Below are positions 53,526-63,817 of a stretch of 64,000 nucleotides of DNA, in pieces. Source of the stretch: Nitrosomonas sp. (GTDB lineage: Bacteria; Pseudomonadota; Gammaproteobacteria; Burkholderiales; Nitrosomonadaceae). Where the stretch lies: positions 1 to 64,000 of the forward strand of contig NZ_JAIEME010000010.1 in assembly GCF_019752415.1 (NCBI RefSeq), given 5' to 3'. Under the pieces are notes generated by a model. That model ran no database searches. It saw only the letters and a list, made by a program, of their open reading frames with translations, and was not told where the DNA came from. The first letter of the stretch is position 1, and the number at the start of each line of letters is the position of its first letter. The position numbers and the translations under genes are program-made.

Positions 53526-53852
53526 CTAAGCCAAAGCACACCAAATTTTATTTTTTCCAATCTCCTCATGCATCCACACAGGATCAAGATCCGCGCCATT
53601 CGGCCAAGTGAGTGCGCCCAATTCTATTCGGACCTGAGTGAATAATTGTTTATCTTTCAGTGCGGCGAATATACCCGCCTGTTCACCGGAGATTAACTGC
53701 GTCATATCAACGGTACCGGTGGTGCCATCGTTGCAAGTCACGGAAAGGCAATAATTGGGCAGTACAGTCATTGAACGAATACGCCATGGTGCAACTGCTA
53801 TTCCTTCGATGAAATCTTGTTTAAAAATTGTGTCAAGTGATTGCCTGGTCAT
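53526..53852 (-). CDS. DUF2442-like protein
   Basis: 108 aa; VLPNYCLSVTCNDGTTGTVDMTQLIS...GIFAALKDKQLFTQVRIELGALTWPNGADLDPVWMHEEI. Confidence 0.85.
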   Translation of the reverse strand: MTRQSLDTIFKQDFIEGIAVAPWRIRSMTVLPNYCLSVTCNDGTTGTVDMTQLISGEQAGIFAALKDKQLFTQVRIELGALTWPNGADLDPVWMHEEIGKNKIWCALA

Positions 53853-53858
53853 CGTGTA

Positions 53859-54071
53859 TCAAGATTCTCTTGGAATATTTTCATCTTTCAGGTTTCTTCT
53901 CTGGTGCACTACAGCGAGTACAAAAATTACTTCGTCTTTTATCTCATAGATGATGCGATAGGAATACAGGAACAGCTCTCTCACATCTTCTTCATTGAGC
54001 TCCGGAACGACTCTTCCCATTTTTGGTAACCCGTTTAATTCATCGACTGCCTGCTGCGCCCAGATTACCAC
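53859..54071 (-). CDS. RelE/ParE-superfamily toxin, shortened
   Basis: 70 aa; GRVVPELNEEDVRELFLYSYRIIYEIKDEVIFVLAVVHQRRNL is the canonical ParE/RelE C-terminal half. Overlaps the antitoxin gene. Confidence 0.85.
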   Translation of the reverse strand: MVIWAQQAVDELNGLPKMGRVVPELNEEDVRELFLYSYRIIYEIKDEVIFVLAVVHQRRNLKDENIPRES

Positions 54072-54253
54072 GCATCAATTTCCCGTTTAAGTTGTTCGCT
54101 TGTCAGCGTTTCAGCTTGTGCGACGGCTTCTTGACCTTTTTTAATCTTATCCAGTACATAAAGCCGGTACATGATTTCATCCATGTCAGCATCCTCAGGC
54201 AACTGATTAATGACTTTCAGTACCTCCTGTTTTATTGCCAGCATATCGTTCAC
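54065..54253 (-). CDS. Antitoxin of a RelE/ParE-type module
   Basis: 62 aa; MNDMLAIKQEVLKVINQLPEDADMDEIMYRLYVLDKIKKGQEAVAQAETLTSEQLKREIDAW. Overlaps the toxin start by 7 bp. Confidence 0.82.
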   Translation of the reverse strand: MNDMLAIKQEVLKVINQLPEDADMDEIMYRLYVLDKIKKGQEAVAQAETLTSEQLKREIDAW

Positions 54254-54289
54254 CTCCCTTGATAAAAGAACTCAGCAATTTGATACCCG

Positions 54290-55954
<1,665 letters not shown>

Positions 55955-56040
55955 GGGTTTAATCTTTGTTTGATAGGTAAAAATTGATAGATAGAGAGTT
56001 TAACGCACGTCTTCCGGCAATGAAAGCCAATCCGCGTAGA

Positions 56041-56274
56041 TTAGGGTTTATCATTGATGCGGGTGATGGATACAAATTTATGGTTTTCATCAAAAACCAA
56101 TTCAAACTTGCCATACACGCCATGACTTTGCACCACTGAACGCAAGATATTTGCGGGAAAGCGGAGGATGCGCCCATCGGTTGTTTTCGCTACGACGACG
56201 TCGACTTCGCCTTCGTAATAATACAACAGTTGGTGCGAAGGGATTTTAAGGACAACGTGCAAACGCTGATACAT
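56041..56274 (-). CDS. DUF2835-like small protein
   Basis: 77 aa; LYYYEGEVDVVVAKTTDGRILRFPANILRSVVQSHGVYGKFELVFDENHKFVSITRI. Confidence 0.78.
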   Translation of the reverse strand: MYQRLHVVLKIPSHQLLYYYEGEVDVVVAKTTDGRILRFPANILRSVVQSHGVYGKFELVFDENHKFVSITRINDKP

Positions 56275-56289
56275 GGGAGAACATACGAT

Positions 56290-57564
56290 TTATGGCCGTT
56301 GAAGATAGATGCAGCCCATGGGATAAAGATCTTCAAAAATGGATCGCAATTCCAATCGGATTTTTTGCTCACTGGCACCGCATTTCATTTTTACTTTGCG
56401 AATAATACTGCTAATGGGCGTTTTTCCATCCATATAGCGGAAGCAAGCTTTATTGATTTTATTGCCCATTAACTGAAAAACTGTTTTTTCATTGTTAATC
56501 GTAAAAGTAATGCTAAGCGTTTCCTCTGGTTTTATCGCGTCATGGATGGCCATATTTTGATTCGCAAGCTCGTGCTCAAGAATAATCGCATTGTCTTCAT
56601 CGTCTATGGAAGCCGTACAAGACGCTTGTCGAGAAAGGTAAAACTGATGCTTGATATGATTGGAAAACAGTTTTTCTGCAAGGGATTGCTGTTCTTGGAT
56701 ATTTTTTTCACGCCATAACGATCGAATACTTTGATCGGCGACCAGATGAGCCGGATCGTAAAATCGTTTATTTGGCCCAAGAAAGGTCACCAGCTTTAAT
56801 TCTGCCGCTGCGGCAAGTGCATAGACTTCATTGACGTTATAACACCGGTCAACGCTATGCAGCAGCAAATCATACAAGCCTGAATCTCCGTATCCGCTGG
56901 CAGTAATCTCATTCGCCCATTTTTCCAAATCTTTGATAAAGGCATGATCGATAGGCAAAGCGCCGATAATGCGGCGCGCTAGGATCACTTTTTCCGGAAT
57001 GCTCACGTGTTGCGGAATCATTTCGCGAAATAAAGTCTGCAGTAAATAAATGGAGTGCCTGCCGTACTCGGCATACAACATCAGATAAATAGCACCATCG
57101 TCCTTCAGCGCACTTACGAGCGAGCGCGCGCCTTCCAGAGGATCATCTAAATGATGCAAAACTCCCGAGCAGTTAATGTAATCAAACTGTCCAATGTCCA
57201 GTTCCGGGATGGATAATAAGGATTCGGTTAGCCAGGTAATATTGTTCAATCCGCGAGCTGCGGCACGCTGTTCGGCAATGCTGCGCGATGCCGCAGACAT
57301 ATCCAGATAAACGATTTCCGCCGAAGTCTCGCGCAGTTGTTCAGCCAGGTTAATGACACTGTCTCCTGTTCCGCCGCCGGCGACCAGGCAACGGAAATCC
57401 TGGTTAAAATTTCGTTGCCCCCTGAAACAGCAATGATTCAACTCACTCAGTGTATCGCCCACGGTGCGCAACAATCGGACTTTCTCATCTTCCGGGTTTC
57501 TGGGAGGGTACGGCAATGCCTCATACTGCTGCTTTACCGAGGAAATCATTTTTGATTCGTCCAT
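56290..57564 (-). CDS. Class I SAM-dependent methyltransferase with extra C-terminal domain
   Basis: DFRCLVAGGGTGDSVINLAEQLRETSAEIVYLDMSAASRSIAEQRA; NCSGVLHHLDDPLEGARSLVSALKDDGAIYLMLYAEYGR. Confidence 0.88.
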   Translation of the reverse strand: MDESKMISSVKQQYEALPYPPRNPEDEKVRLLRTVGDTLSELNHCCFRGQRNFNQDFRCLVAGGGTGDSVINLAEQLRETSAEIVYLDMSAASRSIAEQRAAARGLNNITWLTESLLSIPELDIGQFDYINCSGVLHHLDDPLEGARSLVSALKDDGAIYLMLYAEYGRHSIYLLQTLFREMIPQHVSIPEKVILARRIIGALPIDHAFIKDLEKWANEITASGYGDSGLYDLLLHSVDRCYNVNEVYALAAAAELKLVTFLGPNKRFYDPAHLVADQSIRSLWREKNIQEQQSLAEKLFSNHIKHQFYLSRQASCTASIDDEDNAIILEHELANQNMAIHDAIKPEETLSITFTINNEKTVFQLMGNKINKACFRYMDGKTPISSIIRKVKMKCGASEQKIRLELRSIFEDLYPMGCIYLQRP

Positions 57565-57600
57565 CGCCTATCCTCGCAAGAAAAAAATTAATGAGATTCT

Positions 57601-57766
57601 TAGCCCGGATATTGCATGAATTGCACACGCCCTCACTTGTCTCTTGATTCCACAAGGGATTTGTCTCAGTCAGGTGTATAAATAACTACACCGTTTCTTC
57701 GAAAAATCCCTTGTGAAACCAATATCATGCGTGATCATCGTGCGAATTCATGCAATATCCGGGTTA
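57601..57766. repeat. 166-bp nested palindromic (MITE-like) element
   Basis: Terminal IRs TAGCCCGGATATTGCATGAATT (57601-57622) / AATTCATGCAATATCCGGGTTA (57745-57766), 1 mismatch in 22. Inner IRs TTCCACAAGGGATTT (57648-57662) / AAATCCCTTGTGAAA (57704-57718). Central GGTGTA (57673-57678) / TACACC (57687-57692). Confidence 0.85.
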
Positions 57767-57795
57767 GAAATTACGGTAAAGGCTAAAATACCATA

Positions 57796-58527
57796 CTAAA
57801 AATTCTCACCATCTTGCAAATAACGCCACTTTCCTTCCGGTAAATCCCGCAATCCAATGTTGCCGATACGCACCCGTTTCAAGCCGATTACTTTTAGATT
57901 CACCAGCTCGCACATGCGGCGGATCTGGCGTTTTTTGCCTTCCTGCAGGATAAAGCGCAATTGATTTTGATTTTGCCAGCTTACTTGCGCCGGTTTTAAC
58001 GCCTTGCCGTCCAGACTTAGCCCATGATTCAGCAACGCCAGCTTATCTTTCGGCAAAGCGCCTTCGACTCGCACCAGATATTCTTTTTCAATTTCAGAGT
58101 CCGCACCGATCAATTGTTTCGCAATACGGCCATCCTGCGTCAGGATCAGCAAGCCTTGGGAATCAATATCCAGCCGCCCGGCTGGCGCCAGATTTTTCAA
58201 ATGCGCAGGTTGAAAGCGCTTGGTGGATTGCGGATTGATAAACTGATTTTCCGGTTTGATCAACACAACTGCGGGGCGGTAGCCCGGTTCTGGCTGTCCC
58301 GAAACATAACCGATGGGCTTGTTGAGTATTAGCGTAACCAAGCTGGTCTGCTGCGATTGTGCCGCTCTGTTCAGTTTGATTTTCTGCGTGGGATAAATTT
58401 TTGTTCCCAGCTCAGAAATCTGTATGCCATCGACAAACACCCAGCCCAGCTCGATATAGCGATCCGCTTCCCGGCGCGAGCATATGCCTTGTTCAGACAT
58501 TAGTTTAGATAAACGAATTTTTTCCAT
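57796..58527 (-). CDS. 23S rRNA pseudouridine synthase (RluF-like, RsuA family)
   Basis: S4 domain ([31 protein letters not shown]), [50 protein letters not shown]. Confidence 0.92.
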   Translation of the reverse strand: MEKIRLSKLMSEQGICSRREADRYIELGWVFVDGIQISELGTKIYPTQKIKLNRAAQSQQTSLVTLILNKPIGYVSGQPEPGYRPAVVLIKPENQFINPQSTKRFQPAHLKNLAPAGRLDIDSQGLLILTQDGRIAKQLIGADSEIEKEYLVRVEGALPKDKLALLNHGLSLDGKALKPAQVSWQNQNQLRFILQEGKKRQIRRMCELVNLKVIGLKRVRIGNIGLRDLPEGKWRYLQDGENF

Positions 58528-58636
58528 GAAGCAGCTATAATATTGGGAAATACAAAGAATAAGTGCGAGGTTGGCATTACGCCTATTATAAAGGGAATCA
58601 ACAGATCATTTTTATTAACATCACCAGGATCATTTT

Positions 58637-59089
58637 ATGGAAACTACCGCAGCTATACTGGAAAAGGCGCAACAACGCGCCGAAGAAATGGAGCTTCCCT
58701 ACAAGGGTGCATTGCTTCCCATTGAAGCGTATCGCGTCTTACAAGAATCTGCCCAGGCGCAATTAGTAGATGTACGATCCCGTGCTGAACTGGATTGGGT
58801 CGGGCGCATTCCCGGTGCAACGGAAATCGAGTTGCGTTCATATCCCGGTATGCAACCCAATCCCGGTTTCCTCGATCAAGTGGCGGGGCAGGTCGATAAA
58901 AAACTACCTGTGTTGTTCATCTGTCGCAGCGGATCACGCTCGAACCAAGCCGCTATAATGGCCAGTCAGACCGGTTTTACTGATTGTTACAATATTTTAG
59001 AAGGCTTTGAGGGAGATAAAGATGAAAACGGCCAGCGGGGTAAAATTTCCGGCTGGAAGGCGGACGGACTGCCGTGGGTACAGAGTTAA
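58637..59089 (+). CDS. Rhodanese-like domain protein
   Basis: AQLVDVRSRAELDWVGRIPGATEIELRSYPG...VLFICRSGSRSNQAAIMASQTGFTDCYNILEGFEGD (active-site CRSGSR). Confidence 0.92.
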   Translation: METTAAILEKAQQRAEEMELPYKGALLPIEAYRVLQESAQAQLVDVRSRAELDWVGRIPGATEIELRSYPGMQPNPGFLDQVAGQVDKKLPVLFICRSGSRSNQAAIMASQTGFTDCYNILEGFEGDKDENGQRGKISGWKADGLPWVQS

Positions 59090-59162
59090 AGATGTTTTGA
59101 GCGATTTTTTAGTGCGAATTGTACTACAAATGCTTTTTACCACAGATACCGATTGAGCAAGA

Positions 59163-59194
59163 AAAAACCCGGAAACACCAGCTCCCGGGTTTTT
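59163..59194. terminator. Bidirectional rho-independent terminator between the rhodanese gene and the SucD/MtkB-like gene
   Basis: AAAAACCCGG (59163-59172) / CCGGGTTTTT (59185-59194), A-rich on one flank and T-rich on the other. Confidence 0.88.
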
Positions 59195-59212
59195 ATTTTA
59201 ACTACAAAATGA

Positions 59213-60100
59213 TTACATCTTAGCCAATACTTCCGCCACTGTCTGACCCATCAACGACGGTGTCGGGCAAATAGTGACGCCGAGTTCTTTCAATATCGCA
59301 ACCTTTTCAGCCGCACTTTCCCCCACGGAAGAAATGATGGCACCGGCATGTCCCATGCGCCGTCCTTCCGGAGCAGTCAGGCCGGCGATATAAGCCACCA
59401 ACGGCTTGGTCATATTTTCTTTGGCGAACCTACCGGCTTCCACTTCCTGCGGACCGCCGATTTCGCCGATCATCAGCGCTACCTTGGTTTCAGGGTCCTG
59501 CTCCAATCTTTCCAGAATGTCACGGTGTGAGCTACCGGTGATTGGATCGCCGCCAATGCCCACAGAGGTTGAAATCCCGATTCCCAGCAAGCGCATTTGA
59601 TCGGCGGCTTCATACCCCAGTGTGCCGGAACGGCCAACCACACCGACATTTCCACGGATATAAATATGCCCGGGCATGATTCCCAGCATGGCACGGCCTG
59701 GGCTGATGGTGCCGGCACAATTCGGACCTGCCAGCAGCATGCGTTCTTCCTTGGGGAAACGACGCAGGAAATTCTTCACCGTCATCATGTCTTGCGTCGG
59801 AATGCCATCGGTGATGGATACGCAATATTTGATACCGGCATCGGCGGCTTCCATGATGGAATCTGCAGCAAATGCGGGCGGCACAAAAACAATGCTGGCT
59901 TCTGCACCGACTTGATCGACTGCTTCTTTGACCGTATTGAATACCGGCAATCCCAGGTGGGTTTGTCCACCTTTACCAGGAGTGACGCCACCCACCACAT
60001 TGGAACCATAGTCAATCATTTCCTGTGCATGGAAGGTGCCGATTTTTCCGGTAAAACCTTGAACAATAATTCGTGTATTTTCGTTGATTAAAATCGCCAT
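59213..60100 (-). CDS. mtkB: Malate--CoA ligase (malate thiokinase) alpha subunit; SucD family
   Basis: SucD-family fold (GVVGRSGTLGYEAADQMR; GIGGDPITGSSHRDILERLEQDPETKVALMIGEIGG). Closely follows the MtkB pattern (GSNVVGGVTPGKGGQTHLGLPVFNTVKEAV; SITDGIPTQDMM; GPNCAGTISPGRAMLGIMPGHIY) and is adjacent to an mcl-like gene. Confidence 0.78.
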   Translation of the reverse strand: MAILINENTRIIVQGFTGKIGTFHAQEMIDYGSNVVGGVTPGKGGQTHLGLPVFNTVKEAVDQVGAEASIVFVPPAFAADSIMEAADAGIKYCVSITDGIPTQDMMTVKNFLRRFPKEERMLLAGPNCAGTISPGRAMLGIMPGHIYIRGNVGVVGRSGTLGYEAADQMRLLGIGISTSVGIGGDPITGSSHRDILERLEQDPETKVALMIGEIGGPQEVEAGRFAKENMTKPLVAYIAGLTAPEGRRMGHAGAIISSVGESAAEKVAILKELGVTICPTPSLMGQTVAEVLAKM

Positions 60101-60109
60101 TTTATACTC

Positions 60110-61291
60110 CTAGGCTTTTTTTGCGACGACTTCGTTACGTGCGCGTACGACTTTCTCCGCGGCATCTGCTAACGTATCGGCTGTGATAATCGGCAAGCCG
60201 CTATCCGCAATAATGCGGCGGCCTTCTTCTACATTGGTTCCCGACAGACGAACCACCAACGGTATTTTCATATCGATGTTTTTGACCGCATGTACAACCC
60301 CTTCTGCGATCCAATCACAGCGGTTGATACCGGCAAAAATGTTCACCAGCATCGCTTTAACACCGGCATCTGCCAACACCAAACGAAAAGCTTTTTCTGT
60401 ACGCTCGGCTGACGCGCCACCACCGACGTCAAGAAAGTTGGCAGGCTCGCCGCCAGCCAGTTTAATCATATCCATGGTCGCCATCGCCAGACCTGCGCCA
60501 TTAATCATACAGCCGATATCCCCATCCAGGCCGACATAGCTCAAGCCTGCTTCCGCGGCAGCGACTTCACGATTGTCTACTTGCGTGTTGTCACGCAACT
60601 CTGCAATCTTGTGGCGGCGGAACAATGCGTTCTCGTCAAAAGCCATTTTTGCATCGAGTGCAACGATTTCGTTGTTGGTGGTCAACACCAATGGATTGAT
60701 TTCCAGAACGTTGGCATCCAGATCGCGCAAGGCGCGGTAGCAGCCTTTGATCGTTTTAACCGCGTGATTCAGTTGCGCACTGTCGATATTCAAGGCAAAA
60801 GCCATTTTTCTCGCCTGGAAATCCTGCAACCCGACTGCCGGTTCGATATAAATCTTGAGGATCGCTTCCGGATTGGTTTCAGCCAGTTTCTCAATTTCCA
60901 TGCCGCCTTGCGCTGAACCGACCATGATGACGCGCTCGCTGCTGCGATCAATCATGAATGACAGATACATTTCTTTGGCGATACTGGTTCCTGCTTCAAT
61001 ATATAGCCTGGAACAGATTTTTCCGGCAGGTCCGGTTTGATGTGTCACCAGATTCTTTCCCAGCAATGCTTCGGCAGCTTGTTCCACTTCAGCATGTGTT
61101 CTGCAAACCTTGATTCCGCCCGCTTTACCGCGCGCTCCGGAATGAATCTGTGCTTTGACAACCCATACGTCGCCATCAATTTCTCTGGCGCGTTGTACGG
61201 CTTCCACTACGCTATAGGCTAAACCGCCTTCAGCAATTTTGACGCCGTATTCAGCCAAAATTTCCTTTGCTTGATATTCGTGAATATTCAC
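60110..61291 (-). CDS. mtkA: Malate--CoA ligase (malate thiokinase) beta subunit; SucC family
   Basis: ATP-grasp SucC-family protein with MtkA-like segments ([57 protein letters not shown]). Confidence 0.78.
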   Translation of the reverse strand: MNIHEYQAKEILAEYGVKIAEGGLAYSVVEAVQRAREIDGDVWVVKAQIHSGARGKAGGIKVCRTHAEVEQAAEALLGKNLVTHQTGPAGKICSRLYIEAGTSIAKEMYLSFMIDRSSERVIMVGSAQGGMEIEKLAETNPEAILKIYIEPAVGLQDFQARKMAFALNIDSAQLNHAVKTIKGCYRALRDLDANVLEINPLVLTTNNEIVALDAKMAFDENALFRRHKIAELRDNTQVDNREVAAAEAGLSYVGLDGDIGCMINGAGLAMATMDMIKLAGGEPANFLDVGGGASAERTEKAFRLVLADAGVKAMLVNIFAGINRCDWIAEGVVHAVKNIDMKIPLVVRLSGTNVEEGRRIIADSGLPIITADTLADAAEKVVRARNEVVAKKA

Positions 61292-61390
61292 TTCAATTTC
61301 CTCAATAATCGCATTAAATTCAATTCGATAATTTTATATTGTCTCAATACACCGAGCCATAAAGATTAAGGCCGCTCAGTGCGGCCTTAT
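61291..61390 (-). other. Intergenic segment between the mcl-like and mtkA-like genes, with a strong hairpin overlapping the mcl stop codon
   Basis: TAAGGCCGC (61367-61375) / GCGGCCTTA (61381-61389), perfect 9-bp stem with a 5-nt loop, includes the TAA stop of the upstream gene. Confidence 0.6.
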
Positions 61391-62337
61391 CCATTTTTTG
61401 CTGCAATCGCTTCAGCGACTTTCACCACATTATTGGCCATTCTTTCAGAGGCGGCGTCGATTAAGCGACCATCCAGCGCAGCAGCACCCTTACCTTGCGC
61501 TGCAGCTTCTTTGAGTGCAGCCAGAATTCGTTTTGCTTTTTCAATTTCTCGGGCTGGCGGTGTAAATACGTCATTCGCCAATTCGATCTGCGTGGGATGA
61601 ATCGCCCACTTTCCTTCACAGCCCAATGCGGCCGCACGCTTGGCAGCCAATACGTAGCCATCCGGATCCTTGATATCGCCAAAAGGACCATCGATAGGAC
61701 GTAAGCCATAGGCACGGCACGCCACGATCATGCGACTGATGGCAAAATGCCATTGATCGCCAGGATAATCCGGATTCAGACCGCCGATATTGGTGGTTCT
61801 GGCCCGGTTACTGGCGGCATAATCGGCCACGCCAAAGTGCAATGCTTCCAGCCGTCCTAACGTGCCATTACGCGCTATATCTTCCACATTGGCCATCCCC
61901 AGCGCTGTTTCGATCAATGCTTCCAGGCCGATTCTGTTTTTCAGGCCTTGCTGCATTTCGAGCTGGGTAACCATGGCTTGAACCATATAAATATCTGCAT
62001 AAACCCCGGCTTTAGGGATTAACAGCGTATCAATCTTATGCCCGGCCTGCTCCACCAGATCAACGACATCCCGCACCATATACTGGGTATCCAAGCCATT
62101 AATGCGCACTGAAACCGTGATGCCATGACCTTTCCAATCCAGATCGTTGAGCGCCTGGATGACATTCTTACGTGCTTGTACTTTGTCATCGGGCGCTACG
62201 GCATCTTCCAAATCGAGGAAAACAAAGTCTACGCCGCTATTGAGTGCTTTCTCAAACATCCCCGGATTGGAACCTGGAACGGCTAATTCACAGCGTTGTA
62301 CCCGCTGAATAGTGGTTTCGTATAGCGTGTGACTCAT
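61387..62337 (-). CDS. mcl: Malyl-CoA/beta-methylmalyl-CoA lyase (HpcH/HpaI-CitE family)
   Basis: RCELAVPGSNPGMFEKALNSGVDFVFLDLEDAVAPDDKVQARKNVIQALNDLDW; SVRINGLDTQYMVRDVVDLVE; FGVADYAASNRARTTNIGG; GLRPIDGPFGDIKDPDGY; GKWAIHPTQIELANDVFTP. Confidence 0.85.
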   Translation of the reverse strand: MSHTLYETTIQRVQRCELAVPGSNPGMFEKALNSGVDFVFLDLEDAVAPDDKVQARKNVIQALNDLDWKGHGITVSVRINGLDTQYMVRDVVDLVEQAGHKIDTLLIPKAGVYADIYMVQAMVTQLEMQQGLKNRIGLEALIETALGMANVEDIARNGTLGRLEALHFGVADYAASNRARTTNIGGLNPDYPGDQWHFAISRMIVACRAYGLRPIDGPFGDIKDPDGYVLAAKRAAALGCEGKWAIHPTQIELANDVFTPPAREIEKAKRILAALKEAAAQGKGAAALDGRLIDAASERMANNVVKVAEAIAAKNG

Positions 62338-62608
62338 TTTTTCTCCAGAATTAATAAATATTTATAGTAATGAAAAGGCCAATAGACGAACATGCCGGAT
62401 GCGCTATTTGTTTTTTAGTGTCATCTCACCTGATCTGCTTATGTAGCAGGCATGGAATTAAGGCATTCTTTAGTTCTTGATTTTGCAACGCAGGTAATCT
62501 TGTTGACGTGAATGGTTAGAATGATTGGTTAATTTTGGTTCGTCTTTTAAAGACTGACTAATTATTCAGTAAATTATATCCATTCTCCGAGAATTTATCC
62601 ACTGACTC

Positions 62609-63577
62609 TCAGAGTTGCGCGCAAGCATGCGCCGCGACGGATAGCTTTTGGTAGCGTGCAGCCCACTCAAACGGAATAACGGAGTGCTGTTCACTGTGCT
62701 GCGCTGTATACGCCGCCATGATGGCGCCGAGCATGATGGCACGGCCACAGCTGTCGCCGCCGATGCGGATATTTTCTTCGATGGCAGCACGATAATCAGG
62801 TGCATATTGAGCAATGTGCGCAATCACTGGTAACCCCTCCAGAACGTGACAGGCTGAACCAAAGCGTTTTGCCACTGCAACACTATCGAGTTGGCGGGTT
62901 TGCAAAGCTTCTTCAAGCAAGGGTATCAATTTCTCTCCAGCGTGCGGTAGCACGCCTGTAAGTGCTTGGGTGATGGATTTGCCGTTCAATACTTCCAGCA
63001 AAACGCAACCCGCATACTGCGCGGCTGCAACCGCTGTGTCATTATGATTGGTCAGTCGCACGACCTGCTCAATTTTAGCTTTCAGCGCTGCTTGCGACCC
63101 GGTATGCGTAGCTACTACCACCGGTATTGCTGCCAATGCGGCAAACTGATCGTCATCAGCGCCGGAATTTTCCGGGAATTCTTCAGGTTTAAGGGGTAAT
63201 AGTGTTTGTAGGGTTTGGCGTGTGGGTGAATCGACATAACCGATATAAGCGCCGCCCGGACCAAAATGACTGCGGTATTCCGTCTGGTACGCAACGCGAT
63301 CAAATTGGCCATGCTGCGCAAAATGTCGCAACATCAGCAGGCATATCTCACCATACCCGGATGAATCACCCGCTGATTTATTGCCATGCGCAAAATATCC
63401 GCTAGTACCGGCAAAATCATTGGCATCGGGCTGCAAAAAAACCAATCCTTTAATTTTTTCGATCTGTGCAATACGCTCGGAATCATAAAGCCAATGCAAA
63501 CCCAATGCCGCAGAATCTGCAATCAATGCGCCTAAAATAGCCGCCACACGGGGCTCAAGCCGAATACTAGAATTCAT
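62609..63577 (-). CDS. ADP-ribosylglycohydrolase (DraG/ARH)-family protein
   Basis: AAILGALIADSAALGLHWLYDSERI at the N-terminus and IGGDSCGRAIMLGAIMAAY near the C-terminus (ARH family pattern). Confidence 0.85.
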   Translation of the reverse strand: MNSSIRLEPRVAAILGALIADSAALGLHWLYDSERIAQIEKIKGLVFLQPDANDFAGTSGYFAHGNKSAGDSSGYGEICLLMLRHFAQHGQFDRVAYQTEYRSHFGPGGAYIGYVDSPTRQTLQTLLPLKPEEFPENSGADDDQFAALAAIPVVVATHTGSQAALKAKIEQVVRLTNHNDTAVAAAQYAGCVLLEVLNGKSITQALTGVLPHAGEKLIPLLEEALQTRQLDSVAVAKRFGSACHVLEGLPVIAHIAQYAPDYRAAIEENIRIGGDSCGRAIMLGAIMAAYTAQHSEQHSVIPFEWAARYQKLSVAAHACAQL

Positions 63578-63598
63578 CGTATTTTATAAAATTGGGAT

Positions 63599-63781
63599 TT
63601 ATTTAATTTCAACTTCGTCCGGTATCCTGCGCGCTTCTTCTGCCAGCATGATTGGAATACCGTCTTTGATCGCAAATGCAAGCCGATCAGGCTTGCAGAT
63701 CAGTTCCTTGTCATCTTTTTTGTAGATCAGCGGCCCTTTACACAGGGGACATACCAAAATATCCAGCAATCTTGCATCCAT
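63599..63781 (-). CDS. Trm112-family (YcaR/UPF0434) protein
   Basis: 60 aa; [49 protein letters not shown]. Confidence 0.93.
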   Translation of the reverse strand: MDARLLDILVCPLCKGPLIYKKDDKELICKPDRLAFAIKDGIPIMLAEEARRIPDEVEIK

Positions 63782-63817
63782 AATTTTCCTTGTTCACACT
63801 AATGTTGATGGACTATT

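Noticed and set aside
59597-60091. 164-aa plus-strand ORF opposite the SucD/MtkB-like gene
   Set aside because: Shadow ORF of a conserved gene; translation looks like random His/Cys/Arg-rich sequence.
59213-61291. Labelling the pair as TCA-cycle sucCD
   Set aside because: Sequence segments and the neighbouring mcl-like gene favour malate thiokinase; kept as mtkAB with moderate confidence pending phylogeny.
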